A stretch of DNA of 64,000 nucleotides from Albifimbria verrucaria (lineage: Eukaryota; Ascomycota; Sordariomycetes; Hypocreales; Stachybotryaceae): NCBI GenBank assembly GCA_020081605.1, contig JAHREC010000015.1:62001-126000 (forward strand), in the 5' to 3' direction. The notes beneath the pieces were generated by a model. That model did no database searches. It had not been told where the DNA came from and saw only the letters and a list, made by a program, of their open reading frames with translations. The position numbers and the translations under genes are program-made. This document shows positions 22,273 through 32,413 of this stretch, in pieces. Position 1 is the first letter of the stretch. Each line of letters opens with the position of its first letter.

Positions 22273-22830
22273 CAGACCTGGGTTGTTCTCGCAAGATCAT
22301 TGCTTGAAGAACTGCGTAAACTGGTTGTGAAATGTTCTCAGTATGTGCTCAGTGTCCTCTTGTTGGGAATCAAGGACTGTTCTGAATTATCAAACGATAT
22401 GGAGTAATGTGCTGAAAGTTTTAAAATATTTATCCTCTGAGGCTTGCTATTTAACTAGCGAAAAGGGGGCTGCATGCACTTAGATAAGCATAATATTGAG
22501 AGTGGGGTTGAAGGGCAGGATCTTCAAGCCCAACCTATCCAGTAGTGAGCTCAGCTGAATTCTATGCTTTGGGATACGATACAATCTGGATACAATCTTG
22601 ATGGCAATCTTTGACTATTGAAATCAAGTGGCCCCTATATCCTCCATTAGTTCCTTCCTCTCCAAGATAAGAGACCGCAGCTCAGTTGATACGAGGCACC
22701 AAATCTTGGCGTTGTAATGAGCTTGGACTTATAGTAAGAGACAAGCCCCTATTTTCGATGTATGAAGTCTACTCCTCACAGGAACACCGCTCTTATTAGT
22801 AAGAGACAAGCCCTCGCATCCAAGTAGGGT
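22273..22830. other. Intergenic, no gene recognised
   Basis: Nothing coding is supportable. The string TAGTAAGAGACAAGCCC occurs twice (about 22733-22748 and 22796-22812), a short direct repeat of unknown meaning just left of the GC-rich block. Confidence 0.4.
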
Positions 22831-24360
22831 AACCCCCTGCTCCGGGGAGGAAGGCCGATGTGGAGGCGCGCATCCTTGACCTCCTTAGCCTGGGCGGCTC
22901 GCCTAACTCCCCACAGGCCGTCTAGCCAGGCTATAGAACAACACGGCGTGGCACGCCAAGGTTGACGAGTGGCTGAGCACCACGGTGGGGATAGGCCTCT
23001 TTAACGTTACGACTTGGGAGCGGCTGGCCAGCGTGAGGATTAAAAAGGTAAGCAAGAGGATAGTCGGCAACGCCGCCACAAGACGACAGGGGCCATCACC
23101 CTGACGGACAGACACTACTGGTTCACCGGGAGTGCCTCGCAGCAAGTATTTGCCGAAGGCTGAAGGAAGACAGCGTCCGGGCTGAGCAACGAGGGCGCCG
23201 CGCCGACGTCTTCGGCGCGCGAAAGGATCCACGGCCTGTTCTGGCCTAATGGCTCGCAGGGCCGGGGCACTGACGCCAGACAGCCCGGATTCGTCGTCGG
23301 GCTCGACGACACGGCATACCGGCAGCTGCATGACTTTCTCACCGGAAAGCTCAACCTAGCCGTGCCCAACGTTCTTAAGACGTCAAAGGAGGTATGCCGG
23401 GCCATGACAAAGGTCATGACCCATGTCGTCCTGTGGGTTAATCACGGACGCGGAGGCACGGCTCGAGATGTGTATCCTTGACTTTGTCCGGTCCTATGCG
23501 AAGGGCCTCAAGCCTGCGGCCGTCAAGGGCAACCTGGGAACAAAGCTGGGGAATTCCGGGGCGGGAAGGAAAGGCAGCGGCGCCTACGGCACGCGCTTTC
23601 TCGACAAAGTTCTGGCAGGATCTCCTGTATATTGTCACCACCAGCGCCGGTTCGCCGTTCAAGCCGTGGTGGCCCCACCCGGGCATCGGGGCGCATGCTG
23701 GCCAGGAGCCGGGGCAGGTGGCTATTAGCTGGGTCTGTCATCTGAAACCCCCAATCCACGACATGCAGGAACACTTGGTCGTCTTTGTGGATGTGGAGCT
23801 CCTCGTCACGCACCCCGCTGTCCTCCCGGTTGCGCGCACTTCTTGCTCTCCGCGTCCCACTTGTCGACAAGGATCGTATTAGCGAGGATTGCCACCGCGT
23901 GTCGGAGCCCCGGTAGGCTGGCTATTAGCAAAGAGACAATGATGTTTTGGCTCAGCCAAGATCTCATGACTATGGCCCGGAGCTCACGATAACAGAAGTA
24001 GGCGTGCTCGTCCCAATCGCCCTTGAATCACACGAACCTGGGCACGGCGGCGACATACTCGTGGATCTTCTCATCGCTGGTGAGGGCTACATTGAATGCC
24101 AGCGGGCAGTTTACGTAGCAGGTTGAGTCGGCGGGCCGTTCGCTTACTTGCGAGCATTGAATGAAAGGGCATAAAGTCTGTGCCCTCCGTTCACGTTGAA
24201 CCTCGGTAGATGAATATCGGAACTCCATTATATCGGTTAGATCACTTTTTATGGGGCTAGCGAGCTGGGTTGAAGTGTTGAAATCGAAAACGTGAATCAA
24301 GGCTAGTAACTTACCCTTGAGTGGAGTTGGTTGCATGATCACATCCGAACCCCCTTGCAC
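22830..24360 (-). pseudogene. GC-rich unknown block with readable but broken protein segments
   Basis: The minus strand reads 'LTSDEKIHEYVAAVPRFV', stop, 'FKGDWDEHAYFCYRELRA', 'LSQNIIVSLLIASLPGLRHA' and 'DEELHIHKDDQVFLHVVDWG' in close succession from 24360 to 23750. The plus strand at 22940-23160 also gives a coherent string ('KVDEWLSTTVGIGLFNVTTW', 'RIKKVSKRIVGNAATRRQG'). I recognise neither. Composition from 22.83 to 23.95 kb is much richer in GC than the AT-rich DNA on both sides, so the block may be of foreign origin or may have escaped AT-biased mutation. The strand of the original gene is uncertain. Confidence 0.3.
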
Positions 24361-25021
24361 TATGGGTATGTACGTTAAATCGAAATGTTGTCATAGTTTC
24401 ATGTGACACACACCATAATTGTCTTGTCATCGGGAACTTAGTTCAAGCATCGTCATGTTTGGATTCATTAGTATGAACTAATGTATTTTAATATTCATCA
24501 TGTGCAGCTAGTTGTTTGATAGCTTGTGTAGAGCTCATGGATCTTCAGGATGGATGTTGAAGAGTGGCTCACGGGTTTAGGTTATTATGCTCAATTTTAG
24601 CTTTCCTAGTAACTCTAATAAACCTTTCTTCTCACTTCGCCATAATACCCCGAAGACGTAATTGGCGACTTTAGTCTAGCTAAAACTCCGAACAGGCAAC
24701 TACCTTTTCACCAAGTTCGAACTTCTCAAGGTTTGCACCATAATACCTCGCCATCTTTTTACCCTGCTTCAGTGTTGGATAATAATATCCTCTGTGGTCG
24801 CCATCCAACCCCACATAAATATGGCCAGTGCGGTTAGTGCTTCACCACCCCACTGAATCTGCCTCCCATGTCCAGGATCCTCATAACCAGGATAATGGAC
24901 CAATTGGATAGAAAGCAAAGATAAGACTCTATCGAGTTCTTCTTTGGTGTTGCCACTCAGTATATCCAAGACCTTCTTTTATTGCTTCGATTGCCTAGAT
25001 CGCCTAGATTGCCCAGGCTGA
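24361..25021. other. AT-rich intergenic, no gene recognised
   Basis: Only short frames are present, for example 24969-24769 on the minus strand with no features. A low-complexity 'TTGCCTAGATCGCCTAGATTGCC' type stretch lies near 24990-25015. Confidence 0.35.
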
Positions 25022-25140
25022 TTATACATTCAAAACGTATGTCCGCGGCGATAACCTTTGGAAAGTAGCGACAGAGATTAGCAGCGTGGTCCTACTTACT
25101 GCCTCGCCACGTCTTAGGGCTTTGGCCCTAGCTGACACTT
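25022..25140 (-). pseudogene. Fragment related to the gene at 26.2-26.6 kb, inverted
   Basis: The minus strand reads 'AKALRRGEAVSRTT', closely related to 'GKALRRGGAVSRTT' at about 26350 on the plus strand. DNA similarity is about 80 percent over roughly 95 bases, ending in the shared GGTTATCGCCGCGGA. The two copies also share what looks like a 48-base intron (GTAAGT donor, CGCTAA branch, AAAG acceptor). This is a partial inverted duplicate, not a complete gene. Confidence 0.55.
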
Positions 25141-25858
25141 GGGTGCTCGAATTGTGAGATACCCTCATGTCAATTCTTATGAGAATACAAATGACCGAGG
25201 TCGAAGCCAATGGGAAGGATCAGGGCACGAGGGTCCCGGATGAAGTGCTCTCACATCGCCATACTCTCCTGGCTGCCTCCTGAGTTAGCCTTGGGAGACA
25301 ACGCTTCGAACCGCCTTTCATTACCTGGAGAAGCGAATCGCGAAGTGCTCAGTGATCTAATAATATTAGAAAGATACCCTCGGACCAGGAGCTAGGTTCC
25401 CTTTTCCAAGAAAGGTTTGAGGCGCGTACGTGGCTTGTATGCAGATCCCATTATCGTGTATGCCTTGTCAGAGATAGCTTTGGCGATGCCGTCTCATGCG
25501 TCGTGGCGGAGACCGTGGATGACGCAAACTTTGCACGCGTCTTAGTGCCCCTGAGGGGAACCATCTTACTCGCATCCTGAAGACGGCCTCCCGAAGCTGT
25601 CATCCAACAAGGCATACACGATAGTAGGATCAGCATCCAAGCCACAGGCAATGTACATGCTTTAGACCATTCCTGGAAGGTGAACTATCGATGTGAATCG
25701 ACAATGGAACCTAGCCCCAGTATCCGGTAGGCTGTCCGCCCAACGAGGCTCAACGAGTGTCTTTCTACTAGTATTAGCTCACCGAGCACTCCGTGATTCG
25801 CTCCTTCAAACAAACGTCTCCATGCGGGAAGAGGCTGTGTGGAATTTTATGAGGGTAG

Positions 25859-25875
25859 TGTTCTATATAAAGCTG
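25859..25875 (+). promoter_or_regulatory. TATA box of the 25967 gene
   Basis: TTCTATATAAAGC lies about 100 bases before the ATG at 25967. It is followed by a pyrimidine-rich leader (CTCTCCTTCTTTTTGG) and a favourable start context (TTACAATGG). This is a standard fungal promoter layout. Confidence 0.5.
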
Positions 25876-25966
25876 GTCTCTCCTTCTTTTTGGTATTTGG
25901 CAACCACAAAGGACTCTTCAGCATTGATAAACTTTCTCTCACATTTTAACAGTTTTCTATCTTACA

Positions 25967-26293
25967 ATGGAGTATTCAGTAATCGATTATAGAGAAAGCC
26001 TTGCGAATTACTACGAGTGTTCGAATGTTAAGTTCGAAACCATTGTGGGCGATTGCAACTTGGATACCATGAAGGCTATTTTCTGGCTCATGAACCATTT
26101 CGATTTATCACTGGTTGAACTTGACGAAGTCTTAGCTCAGGCAAAGTCTCTGGATGGCAGACCAAAGTCCACCCAGCTGACTCCTGAAAATATAAAGTGG
26201 GCGGATGATAGGGCTATGGATGGCAGTCTCGGGTGGAGGACCGCACGCCGCATCAGACAATCACTCGGGCTCAACCAAACGAGGACCGGATAA
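25967..26293 (+). CDS. Small acidic protein of unknown function
   Basis: An uninterrupted 108-codon frame starts 'MEYSVIDYRESLANYYECSN' and contains 'DLSLVELDEVLAQAKSLDG' and a basic end 'GWRTARRIRQSLGLNQTR'. It is preceded by a TATA box and a pyrimidine-rich leader, which supports real expression. The final about 90 bases overlap in another frame with the next reading frame (26205-26627), so the two may be a single gene with a frameshift or an unrecognised intron. No domain recognised. Confidence 0.45.
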   Translation: MEYSVIDYRESLANYYECSNVKFETIVGDCNLDTMKAIFWLMNHFDLSLVELDEVLAQAKSLDGRPKSTQLTPENIKWADDRAMDGSLGWRTARRIRQSLGLNQTRTG

Positions 26294-26627
26294 AGTTATG
26301 CCGAAAACTACAAAGCGTTATGAGTCAAAACCCCAAATTTCAAGAGTGGGTAAAGCTCTAAGGCGGGGCGGGGCAGTAAGTAGAACCACGCCAGTAATCT
26401 CCATCGCTAATTTCTTTTCAAAGGTTATCGCCGCGGAATTAGATTTTGGACTTATCATTCAAAGCCTTGAAGAAGAGCCCTTAAAACATCTTCTCACGAT
26501 CACCAGTCGTACTTATCGAGGCAATCTAGACAAACAAAGCAATAAAAAGGAGGTCTTCGATATAATAAGGGCAACACCAAAGAAAAACTCAATAAAACTT
26601 CTATTTACTCTCTGTCAAAGAGAGTAA
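26205..26627 (+). CDS. Unknown reading frame, possible 3' part of the 25967 gene
   Basis: The frame reads 'KTTKRYESKPQISRVGKALR' and continues 'VIAAELDFGLIIQSLEEEPL' after a probable 48-base in-frame intron at about 26379-26426 (GTAAGT, CGCTAA, AAAG). It ends 'KLLFTLCQRE'. The last 37 bases are part of a near-perfect hairpin. Part of the sequence recurs, inverted, at 25022-25140. I recognise no domain. It may be one gene with the preceding frame. Confidence 0.35.
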   Translation: MIGLWMAVSGGGPHAASDNHSGSTKRGPDKVMPKTTKRYESKPQISRVGKALRRGGAVSRTTPVISIANFFSKVIAAELDFGLIIQSLEEEPLKHLLTITSRTYRGNLDKQSNKKEVFDIIRATPKKNSIKLLFTLCQRE

Positions 26628-26643
26628 ATAGAAGTTTTTATTG
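26590..26643. repeat. Near-perfect 24/25-base hairpin
   Basis: The left arm 26590-26613 and right arm 26619-26643 are complementary over 24 positions, with one bulged base and a five-base loop (GTCAA). The arms contain CTTCTATTTACTCTCT and its complement. The hairpin spans the stop codon and early 3' region of the preceding frame. Confidence 0.95.
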
Positions 26644-26789
26644 CAGACACCACTCTGACCACCTAGCTAGGCATCAATAGCTGTGGCCCTGGAGTGCATG
26701 GGAGCTTATCCATCCAGCACAAAGCAGCTATAAGCTTGCTCCATTTTGACACTCCGGGGATACAGAAATGGTGTTCAAGCTCACTGCCG

Positions 26790-27636
26790 CTATCGATTCG
26801 AGCATTTCACCATCATAACATGACTTTCGTAAAACATCAGCATCTGGACAGTCAATCGTTAGCACCAGCGATACTCAACCATATCCAGCCTTGAGAGTCA
26901 TACTTACCTTCTGCGGACACTTCGCGTATACTACTCCTGTGCTATGCCTTGTCTCTCTTCCATTCTTCCACCTCAAATAGACCATTAGTTGATTGCTGTC
27001 GTCACTCCCGTTGTCCATCCTATTGATCTCAATATCATCCTCCCAAGATCCCGCTGGCGGAGTCCACTTCTTGGTATTCATTAGTGGCTTCGATTGGCCA
27101 AATGGCTTGTTCAGGCGCATCCCTTTGATGACAGCGTCCGCTTTAGACTGAGGGTGCCTTGTGATCTTGGACATCTTCATTGCTTTAAGCATTTTCTTTC
27201 GGCCACCCAAGTCAGACAAGTATTTTTTGTACACCAAGTTATTTCTGCTTAGTTGTCGGGTTAAGAAGTGCATTGGTTATAGGAAAGCTTTGTGATACGC
27301 ACCGGAGGTGATCTTCTGGCTCCCACGTCAGGTCAGTCTTTCTGTTGTAGCCTTCCCATTTTACTTGGAACTTCAGTGATCCCTGCAAAGAAGTGGTTAA
27401 TGAACCGGCGAAGAATTTGGAGCATATTGTCGCATACGTCTTCATCAATTCTATGTTCCATTACGGCTTCGACAACAAACCTAGTCGGACGGTTAATCTA
27501 TCGTTGCGAAAGCCTACTTCGGATCATGGCTGGCATACATTTGCTCGTCGCCATATTCGTCCTTATTTTGATTGGGAGCAGGAGATTCTCCAGTTGTTTT
27601 ACAGCCGGTTGGCCGTGTATATGCGCGGGTTTTCAT
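26790..27636 (-). CDS. HP1-like heterochromatin protein (chromo and chromoshadow domains), five exons
   Basis: Exons on the minus strand: 27636-27518, 27480-27438, 27382-27303, 27244-26908 and 26843-26790. They give an uninterrupted 210-residue protein. The chromodomain (residues about 40-95) reads 'HDPKFVVEAVMEHRIDED' joined to 'GSLKFQVKWEGYNRKTDLTW' and 'EPEDHLR'. The aromatic cage has F in place of the usual Y, then W and Y. The chromoshadow domain (about 145-205) reads 'SWEDDIEINRMDNG', 'LMVYLRWKNGRE' and 'AKCPQKMLMFYESHV', with the last piece formed only by correct splicing of intron 4 (GTAAGT donor, GCTAAC branch, CCAG acceptor). Intron 1 is very short (37 nt) and the least certain. HP1 proteins bind H3K9-methylated nucleosomes and dimerise through the shadow domain. 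Probably a diverged HP1 paralogue; no frameshifts, in contrast to its neighbours. Confidence 0.85.
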
Positions 27637-27968
27637 GATTGACTGCAGCTATTCATTGATTTTGATGGGCCATGTGAATGAACGAGGTGAACTGTGCAGT
27701 TGGTGTTTTTTTGTGTTTTATTTTTGGGAATGTTTTGTTGTTCTTGGGGCGCGGTACGCGTTGGGAAGCTGCCCTCCACCAGCGGTCGCCAAGCAATCTT
27801 CGGATGAATGGATTTTCCGGGCCCAATGACAATGAGATAAATCTGGTAATGAAATGATGCATGTTCAGGCAGATATATGGGAAGCATAGGTGCGGGTATC
27901 ATAACTCTAACATCAATGTTTCGATCCCTTGTATACAATGTGCTTAGCTTACGTCGAAATTGAAGGGC

Positions 27969-28262
27969 TTAGGATACTTTGCCCTCCATATCCTGCTGCC
28001 CTTTCACCAGCATATCGAGAAATATGGGCGTTACATCGTCATAAACGGCCGAGCCATGTTCTTCATTCTCCAATGAGCTCATTTTGATTAGAAAGACGTC
28101 TCCTGAAAATTGAGAACCGCCTCCGGCATTCCTGATCCACTGAGGGACATATAGATTGATCGGCATTTCATCTGAAGTGAAGTCAAATGAATAGAATACA
28201 TAATAAGCTCCCGCGCAGGTGAAGTGCTGCCGCAATAGGACACGATACTCCTGCGGAAGCAA
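27969..28262 (-). pseudogene. Unknown reading frame, probably a gene remnant
   Basis: The frame reads 'LPQEYRVLLRQHFTCAGAYY', 'FTSDEMPINLYVPQWIRNA' and 'FLIKMSSLENEEHGSAVYDD'. It looks like genuine globular protein, and the frame can be extended a little upstream ('QRYL'), but I do not recognise the family. It lies behind OrsD fragment F on the same strand and does not match the OrsD middle domain. Confidence 0.35.
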
Positions 28263-28440
28263 ATATCGTTGTCGGAGATAAAGCCGCTGCTGTGCGTTAA
28301 GAGGCTGTGAGGGATCAAGGACTTTATTTAGGTCATCCTTTTGCCGAAGAAAATGCGATGACAGAATGTGATTATTTTGCTGGAGATCAATCCTGAGTAG
28401 GTCGCGGCACCCCAGGCAGTTTCAGTCTTCCAGTGATGGC

Positions 28441-29671
28441 CTAAGTCGGGAACACGAAAAAGGAAGATGTCCGTAGCTCTAGAGTCATTGGTCGTAGTGA
28501 GCGTGAGTAAATGGGCGGGAGAACTGTCGGCCGGTATCCTAACGCCAGTAAAAGTGACAAGCGGTGACCCATGAGGTGGGTTTTCTCTCCAGCCAAAGAG
28601 CGACCATATTGAACCGAGAATTGCGATAGGTGGTGCAATTGAAGGAAGATATCTTGCGTCCCGTCAACGCTCGAATGGTCGATGGAGGAAGTAACCAAAG
28701 ACGGACCCAGACACAGATGCATCGCTTGGACAACCGATGATATCGACTCTTTGTCCGAGCATGTGCTACCACTTCGAACTACGCCTTGAAAGGGCGATCG
28801 ATATATCTCCTGATCCAACGTCGGATGGTTGTATCTGTATGAGCCATGGTGTCGGTACGGCGGTCGAAGAGTCGATCGAGAGCCCGAATTATACTATACA
28901 GCTGAGTTTCATCTTGAGCGCTAGTTTGGAGCCGGACACCTTCCTGAGTGACCATTATATGTGGCAGTCCAGGCGCTGAGGGTATATTGCTGAGCGTGGT
29001 GAGGAACATTCGATCAGCTCTGTGGAAAATCGTCGCCCATTGGGTTCGGCGCATCCAGTTGCTTACAAGATTCGGGGATGACTGCGGGCCGGAATCCATT
29101 GCAGTGGGTTTGTCGGGGCCGGGAATAGTAGCAAACGATATTCGCTGTAGCTCTGACATGCAGATTGCGTTGGCATGCTTCTGCAGGGAGCCATCTTGAA
29201 TAGACGCACGCATTGCCAGCGGAGCCACTCTGGGCTGTTGGAAGGAGGTGAGCGAGGCGAAGGATCGGCTTTTGGCAACGCGCCAGGCATGATCAAGGCC
29301 ACCATGGACTTAAGTCTGCATCGTCACGATCTCCTGTATATGCTCGCGGATCCAGCGACCACCAGACTTGGCAGATTCAATTTCAAGCATGTGCTCAGCT
29401 CTATAATGGCGTGGCACGATCTTGTCACTCGTGAAGTAAAAGCAGCAGTTCAAACATGCGAAGACTTCTCGCAAAGCTAGGTATGGGGGCTGTTCGCCAT
29501 CTGATCTCGCCGGTAATGTCGCGGGGTCCGGTAATTTGAGTGAGTTGACAAGCTTATTCAATTCTTTCCTAGCTGGCTTGTTATAGTTATGCTTTTCCCC
29601 AAGGTGCCTCGATACCCTATCTCCATCTGTTTTTAGAGCAAACCCGGAAGGTTTACATAGAATCGCGTTAC
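28441..29671 (-). pseudogene. OrsD-family fragment F (N-terminal fingers and middle part)
   Basis: Reading on the minus strand from 29671: the OrsD domain (PF12013) with a first finger region 'ALKTDGDRVSRHLGEKHNY' and second finger 'CLNCCFYFTSDKIVPRHYRA'; then 'VHGGLDHAWRVAKS' in the usual W-W position; then 'NLVSNWMRRTQWATIFHRAD' (the W-RT-W segment); 'IRALDRLFDRRTDTMAHTD'; and 'RTKSRYHRLSKRCICVWVRL' in the position of the YRxxWKRF core. Several frames are needed and the C-terminal recombinase-like part is absent. Upstream it is fused in frame to the 350-bp repeat, so an out-of-order chimera results: a mid-protein segment precedes an N-terminus. Confidence 0.65.
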
Positions 29672-30021
29672 GCATGTTCTGGATGAAGGCTGACTTGAAC
29701 ATCCGATATGCTTGAAGCACAAAGGCAATGAATTGTTTCCATGTGGATCGATAGCTATGTCTGGTGCTTGGTTTAGTCATCACAGAAAATGCCCTCGGCT
29801 GGAATCTCTCAATCTTGGAGGTTTGCAACCAACAGCGACTAAGTCTGCTGCTGTGTCGAGCTGTATTTTCGCACCGGTTAAGCATCAAGCCAACCGCCCC
29901 TAATGTACAAGCAAGCTTCTGCTCGTCCTTAATGGGGCTAATGATGTCGGCGTGCCCATCTTGTGCTCCTTGACCGAGAACCACCAGCCTTCAATGACTA
30001 AAGTTCGGCCCGCCCTACTAT
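29672..30021 (-). repeat. 350-bp OrsD mid-protein segment, identical to 12993-13342
   Basis: This block is the second copy of the repeat described at 12993-13342, with no difference found by eye over 350 bases. It forms an open frame from 29984 that runs on into OrsD fragment F. On its other side it ends at CCCTACTAT, directly left of the piggyBac region. Confidence 0.85.
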
Positions 30022-30152
30022 CCCCTTGAAACAGGTAAGCTGCAGACCATGTAGAAGCCCCACAATGTCTTAGTCAGACGTCGATACATAGAGTAACTTC
30101 CTGAACCTCTCACCACCAAAAATGCTAGGCAGGGGCTTTTGACGATACATCG

Positions 30153-32163
30153 ATGGAAGACAAAGGACGAAGACATCAACAGCGGAGCCGGGGCCCGGCC
30201 GTTGAACCGGCTGCTGACGAAGGCATCGACTTTGACATCATAAACGATACCCGGCTGGAAGAAGATGCTAATAGCACGTACAGACCAAATATCAAGCCCA
30301 CGGACGCTATAGGCAGCCAATTTGAACCGTTCAACGTCCCGGAACGCCCCTTTGAAGTCCATGACCTCCCTGTATTGCCGATAGAGCTGTTCCAGCATTT
30401 TCTACCCGTCTGGCTCGTTGAAAGCTGGGTTGACTATACGAATAGAAACCCGGGTCCTGACGGCCATACGATTATTACGTCTGTCTCAGAAATCTATATA
30501 TGGATAGGGATAATAATATATATGGATTTAAATCCTAAAAAATCATATATTGACTATTGGAAGGGGCCAAGGTCCGGGAAACCGATCGACACAACGTATA
30601 GCAAGATATATGCCACATGAACGATTTTCCCTACTCAAAAGACGGCTTCGAATCGACGATCCGGATACAATAGATATGGATGTCCAGGATCCCTATAATA
30701 AGGTCAACGAATGGGCCAATGTCATGATGAACGCTGCCGTCAGCATCGTCAGCGTTGGAAGCATCGTGACTGTCGATGAGGCTATGCAGGCCTACGAAGG
30801 CCGTTCCAAACAGAAGGTGACGATCAAGGAAAACCCACACCCACAGGGCTCAAGATCTGGGTCCTAGCTGTTGCCGGATATATGTTGCAGTGGCTATGGC
30901 ACAGGCCCGGCTGCGGTCCTGTGGGCATTGAAGGTTGCCGGGGCCCCGGAAAGCTAGGAACAAGGTCACATCGTCAGACGGATCGTCAGACAAGGCCCCG
31001 GCGTTGAACATGACCCAAGCCGTTGTTGTAGCCCTTATAAAGCGGCTGCCGCCATCTAGATGTCGTGTCTATATAGATAACTTGTTCTCGTCTCCGGGCC
31101 TCGTTGTTGCCCTCAGGCAGCTAGGGATAGGGGCTACCGGCACATTCCGTACGAACTGTGGTCTGTATCGCCGTCTCGTTGAATTGAAGGAAGATGACCG
31201 GAAAGGACGGAAAATGTGGTTCTATGGCCGGATTCAATCGTGGCCAACAGCAGATAACAAGGTCAGTCACCCACAGAGTCATCGCTATATATATATAGGT
31301 ATATATATACATGTAGCTATGACTAGCTAACTAGCTGACTGACTGACTGACTGATCGTCTTGAAGGTTAACCAGATAGCTTAGAAGGATAATGCCTTAGT
31401 GTTGTTTTTGACCATTGTTTATAACGGCAGCGAGACCGTTGTCTGTATGAGGAAACGGCCTGCATCGTCACATCGATGTTCACGCCCTATCAAACAGTTC
31501 TTTGGAGACGAGCCGTTCAAGGAGGTCCCGATCCCGGCTGTGGCCGTTGACTATAACCATCATATGAACGGCGTAGATATTGCAGATCCAGATCATCTAA
31601 GATCGAATGTGCGTACAGGAAATCATCGTCAACGCCGGGGCCCGGCTAGGGCCCTTGCCTGGGACTTCCTCCTCAAGACGGCTGTTTCCAATAGCTTCAT
31701 TTTGCAGAGAGAAGGGCAGCCGGCTTGGCCACGCTATAGATCCCTGGGCCTGTGGCAGGAAGCTGTTTCTGATGAATTATGTAGGAAATATTGGTCAATT
31801 TATCAGAAGGAAAAGGGATCCCGGGAGAGATATCGAGCCGGGAATGAATTTATCCATATATTACAACACCATTGGGTTGATAGAGGAAAAGATCCTATTG
31901 TCTTGGCTGCAAAGGCTTGCAAATTCGCCCTCGAACACAGAGCCTCGAAAACCCTCGCAAACGCCGGGCCCTGGAGCCAATAGATGGAAATAGCCGTTGC
32001 AGACCGGGCCCTGACCTTGACGATGACCTTGACGATGACCCGGGCCCTGAGCCTCACGCTGATCCGGGCATCCGGAGCCCCACCAGCCAAATATACGAAG
32101 ATGGGCTGTGACGTCTGTGATGTAGCAATATGTAATGCGGGGAAATGTTGGTACAGCCAATTT
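30153..32163 (+). pseudogene. piggyBac-type transposase (DDE_Tnp_1_7), decayed
   Basis: The transposase reads from 30153 through several frames. Landmarks are 'HFLPVWLVESWVDYTN', 'YIWIGIIIYMDLNPKKSYID' (the LxxGI-Y segment), the first catalytic Asp in 'SIVTVDEAMQAYEGR', the second in 'CRVYIDNLFSSPGLVVAL', and the third in 'DYNHHMNGVDIAD'. A cysteine-rich C-terminus 'GCDVCDVAICNAGKCW' (about 32100-32145) is typical of piggyBac. Breaks: a shift near 30617, one near 30835, a probable intron 31261-31365 followed by an in-frame TAG (about 31379), and a stop at 31981. TTAA target sites and terminal repeats could not be assigned. All three acidic residues remain, so decay is by frame loss. Confidence 0.85.
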
Positions 32164-32413
32164 ACTAGGCCTTCAATGTCTCTAGTTTTTATCTTGGTCT
32201 GTAACAGCCTCACTATCTTACTACCCCGCTCTGCTAGCCTAGCTAAAACCACAATGAAACTCTCTAATCATCTTAATCACAATAGCAATAGCCGCTTCTA
32301 TACAGGCCCTACTACAGTCAAATACCTGCATCCTCTTGTAGATAGTGTGTATATACTCTACTGTATTTGCTGCCTATATCTGGACTTTAATTTTAGCAAT
32401 CGCGTCCTACATA

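Noticed and set aside
23423..23882. Plus-strand frames in the GC-rich block
   Set aside because: High GC gives long chance frames in several phases; composition is rich in Arg/Ala/Gly/Pro without any domain, so I did not call a gene.
26590..26643. Hairpin as a rho-independent terminator
   Set aside because: The region is fungal by all other signs (introns, families), so a bacterial terminator is not a sensible explanation.
30021..32410. TTAA-flanked terminal repeats of the piggyBac element
   Set aside because: I looked on both sides of the transposase and could not match any inverted ends; the element borders stay undefined.
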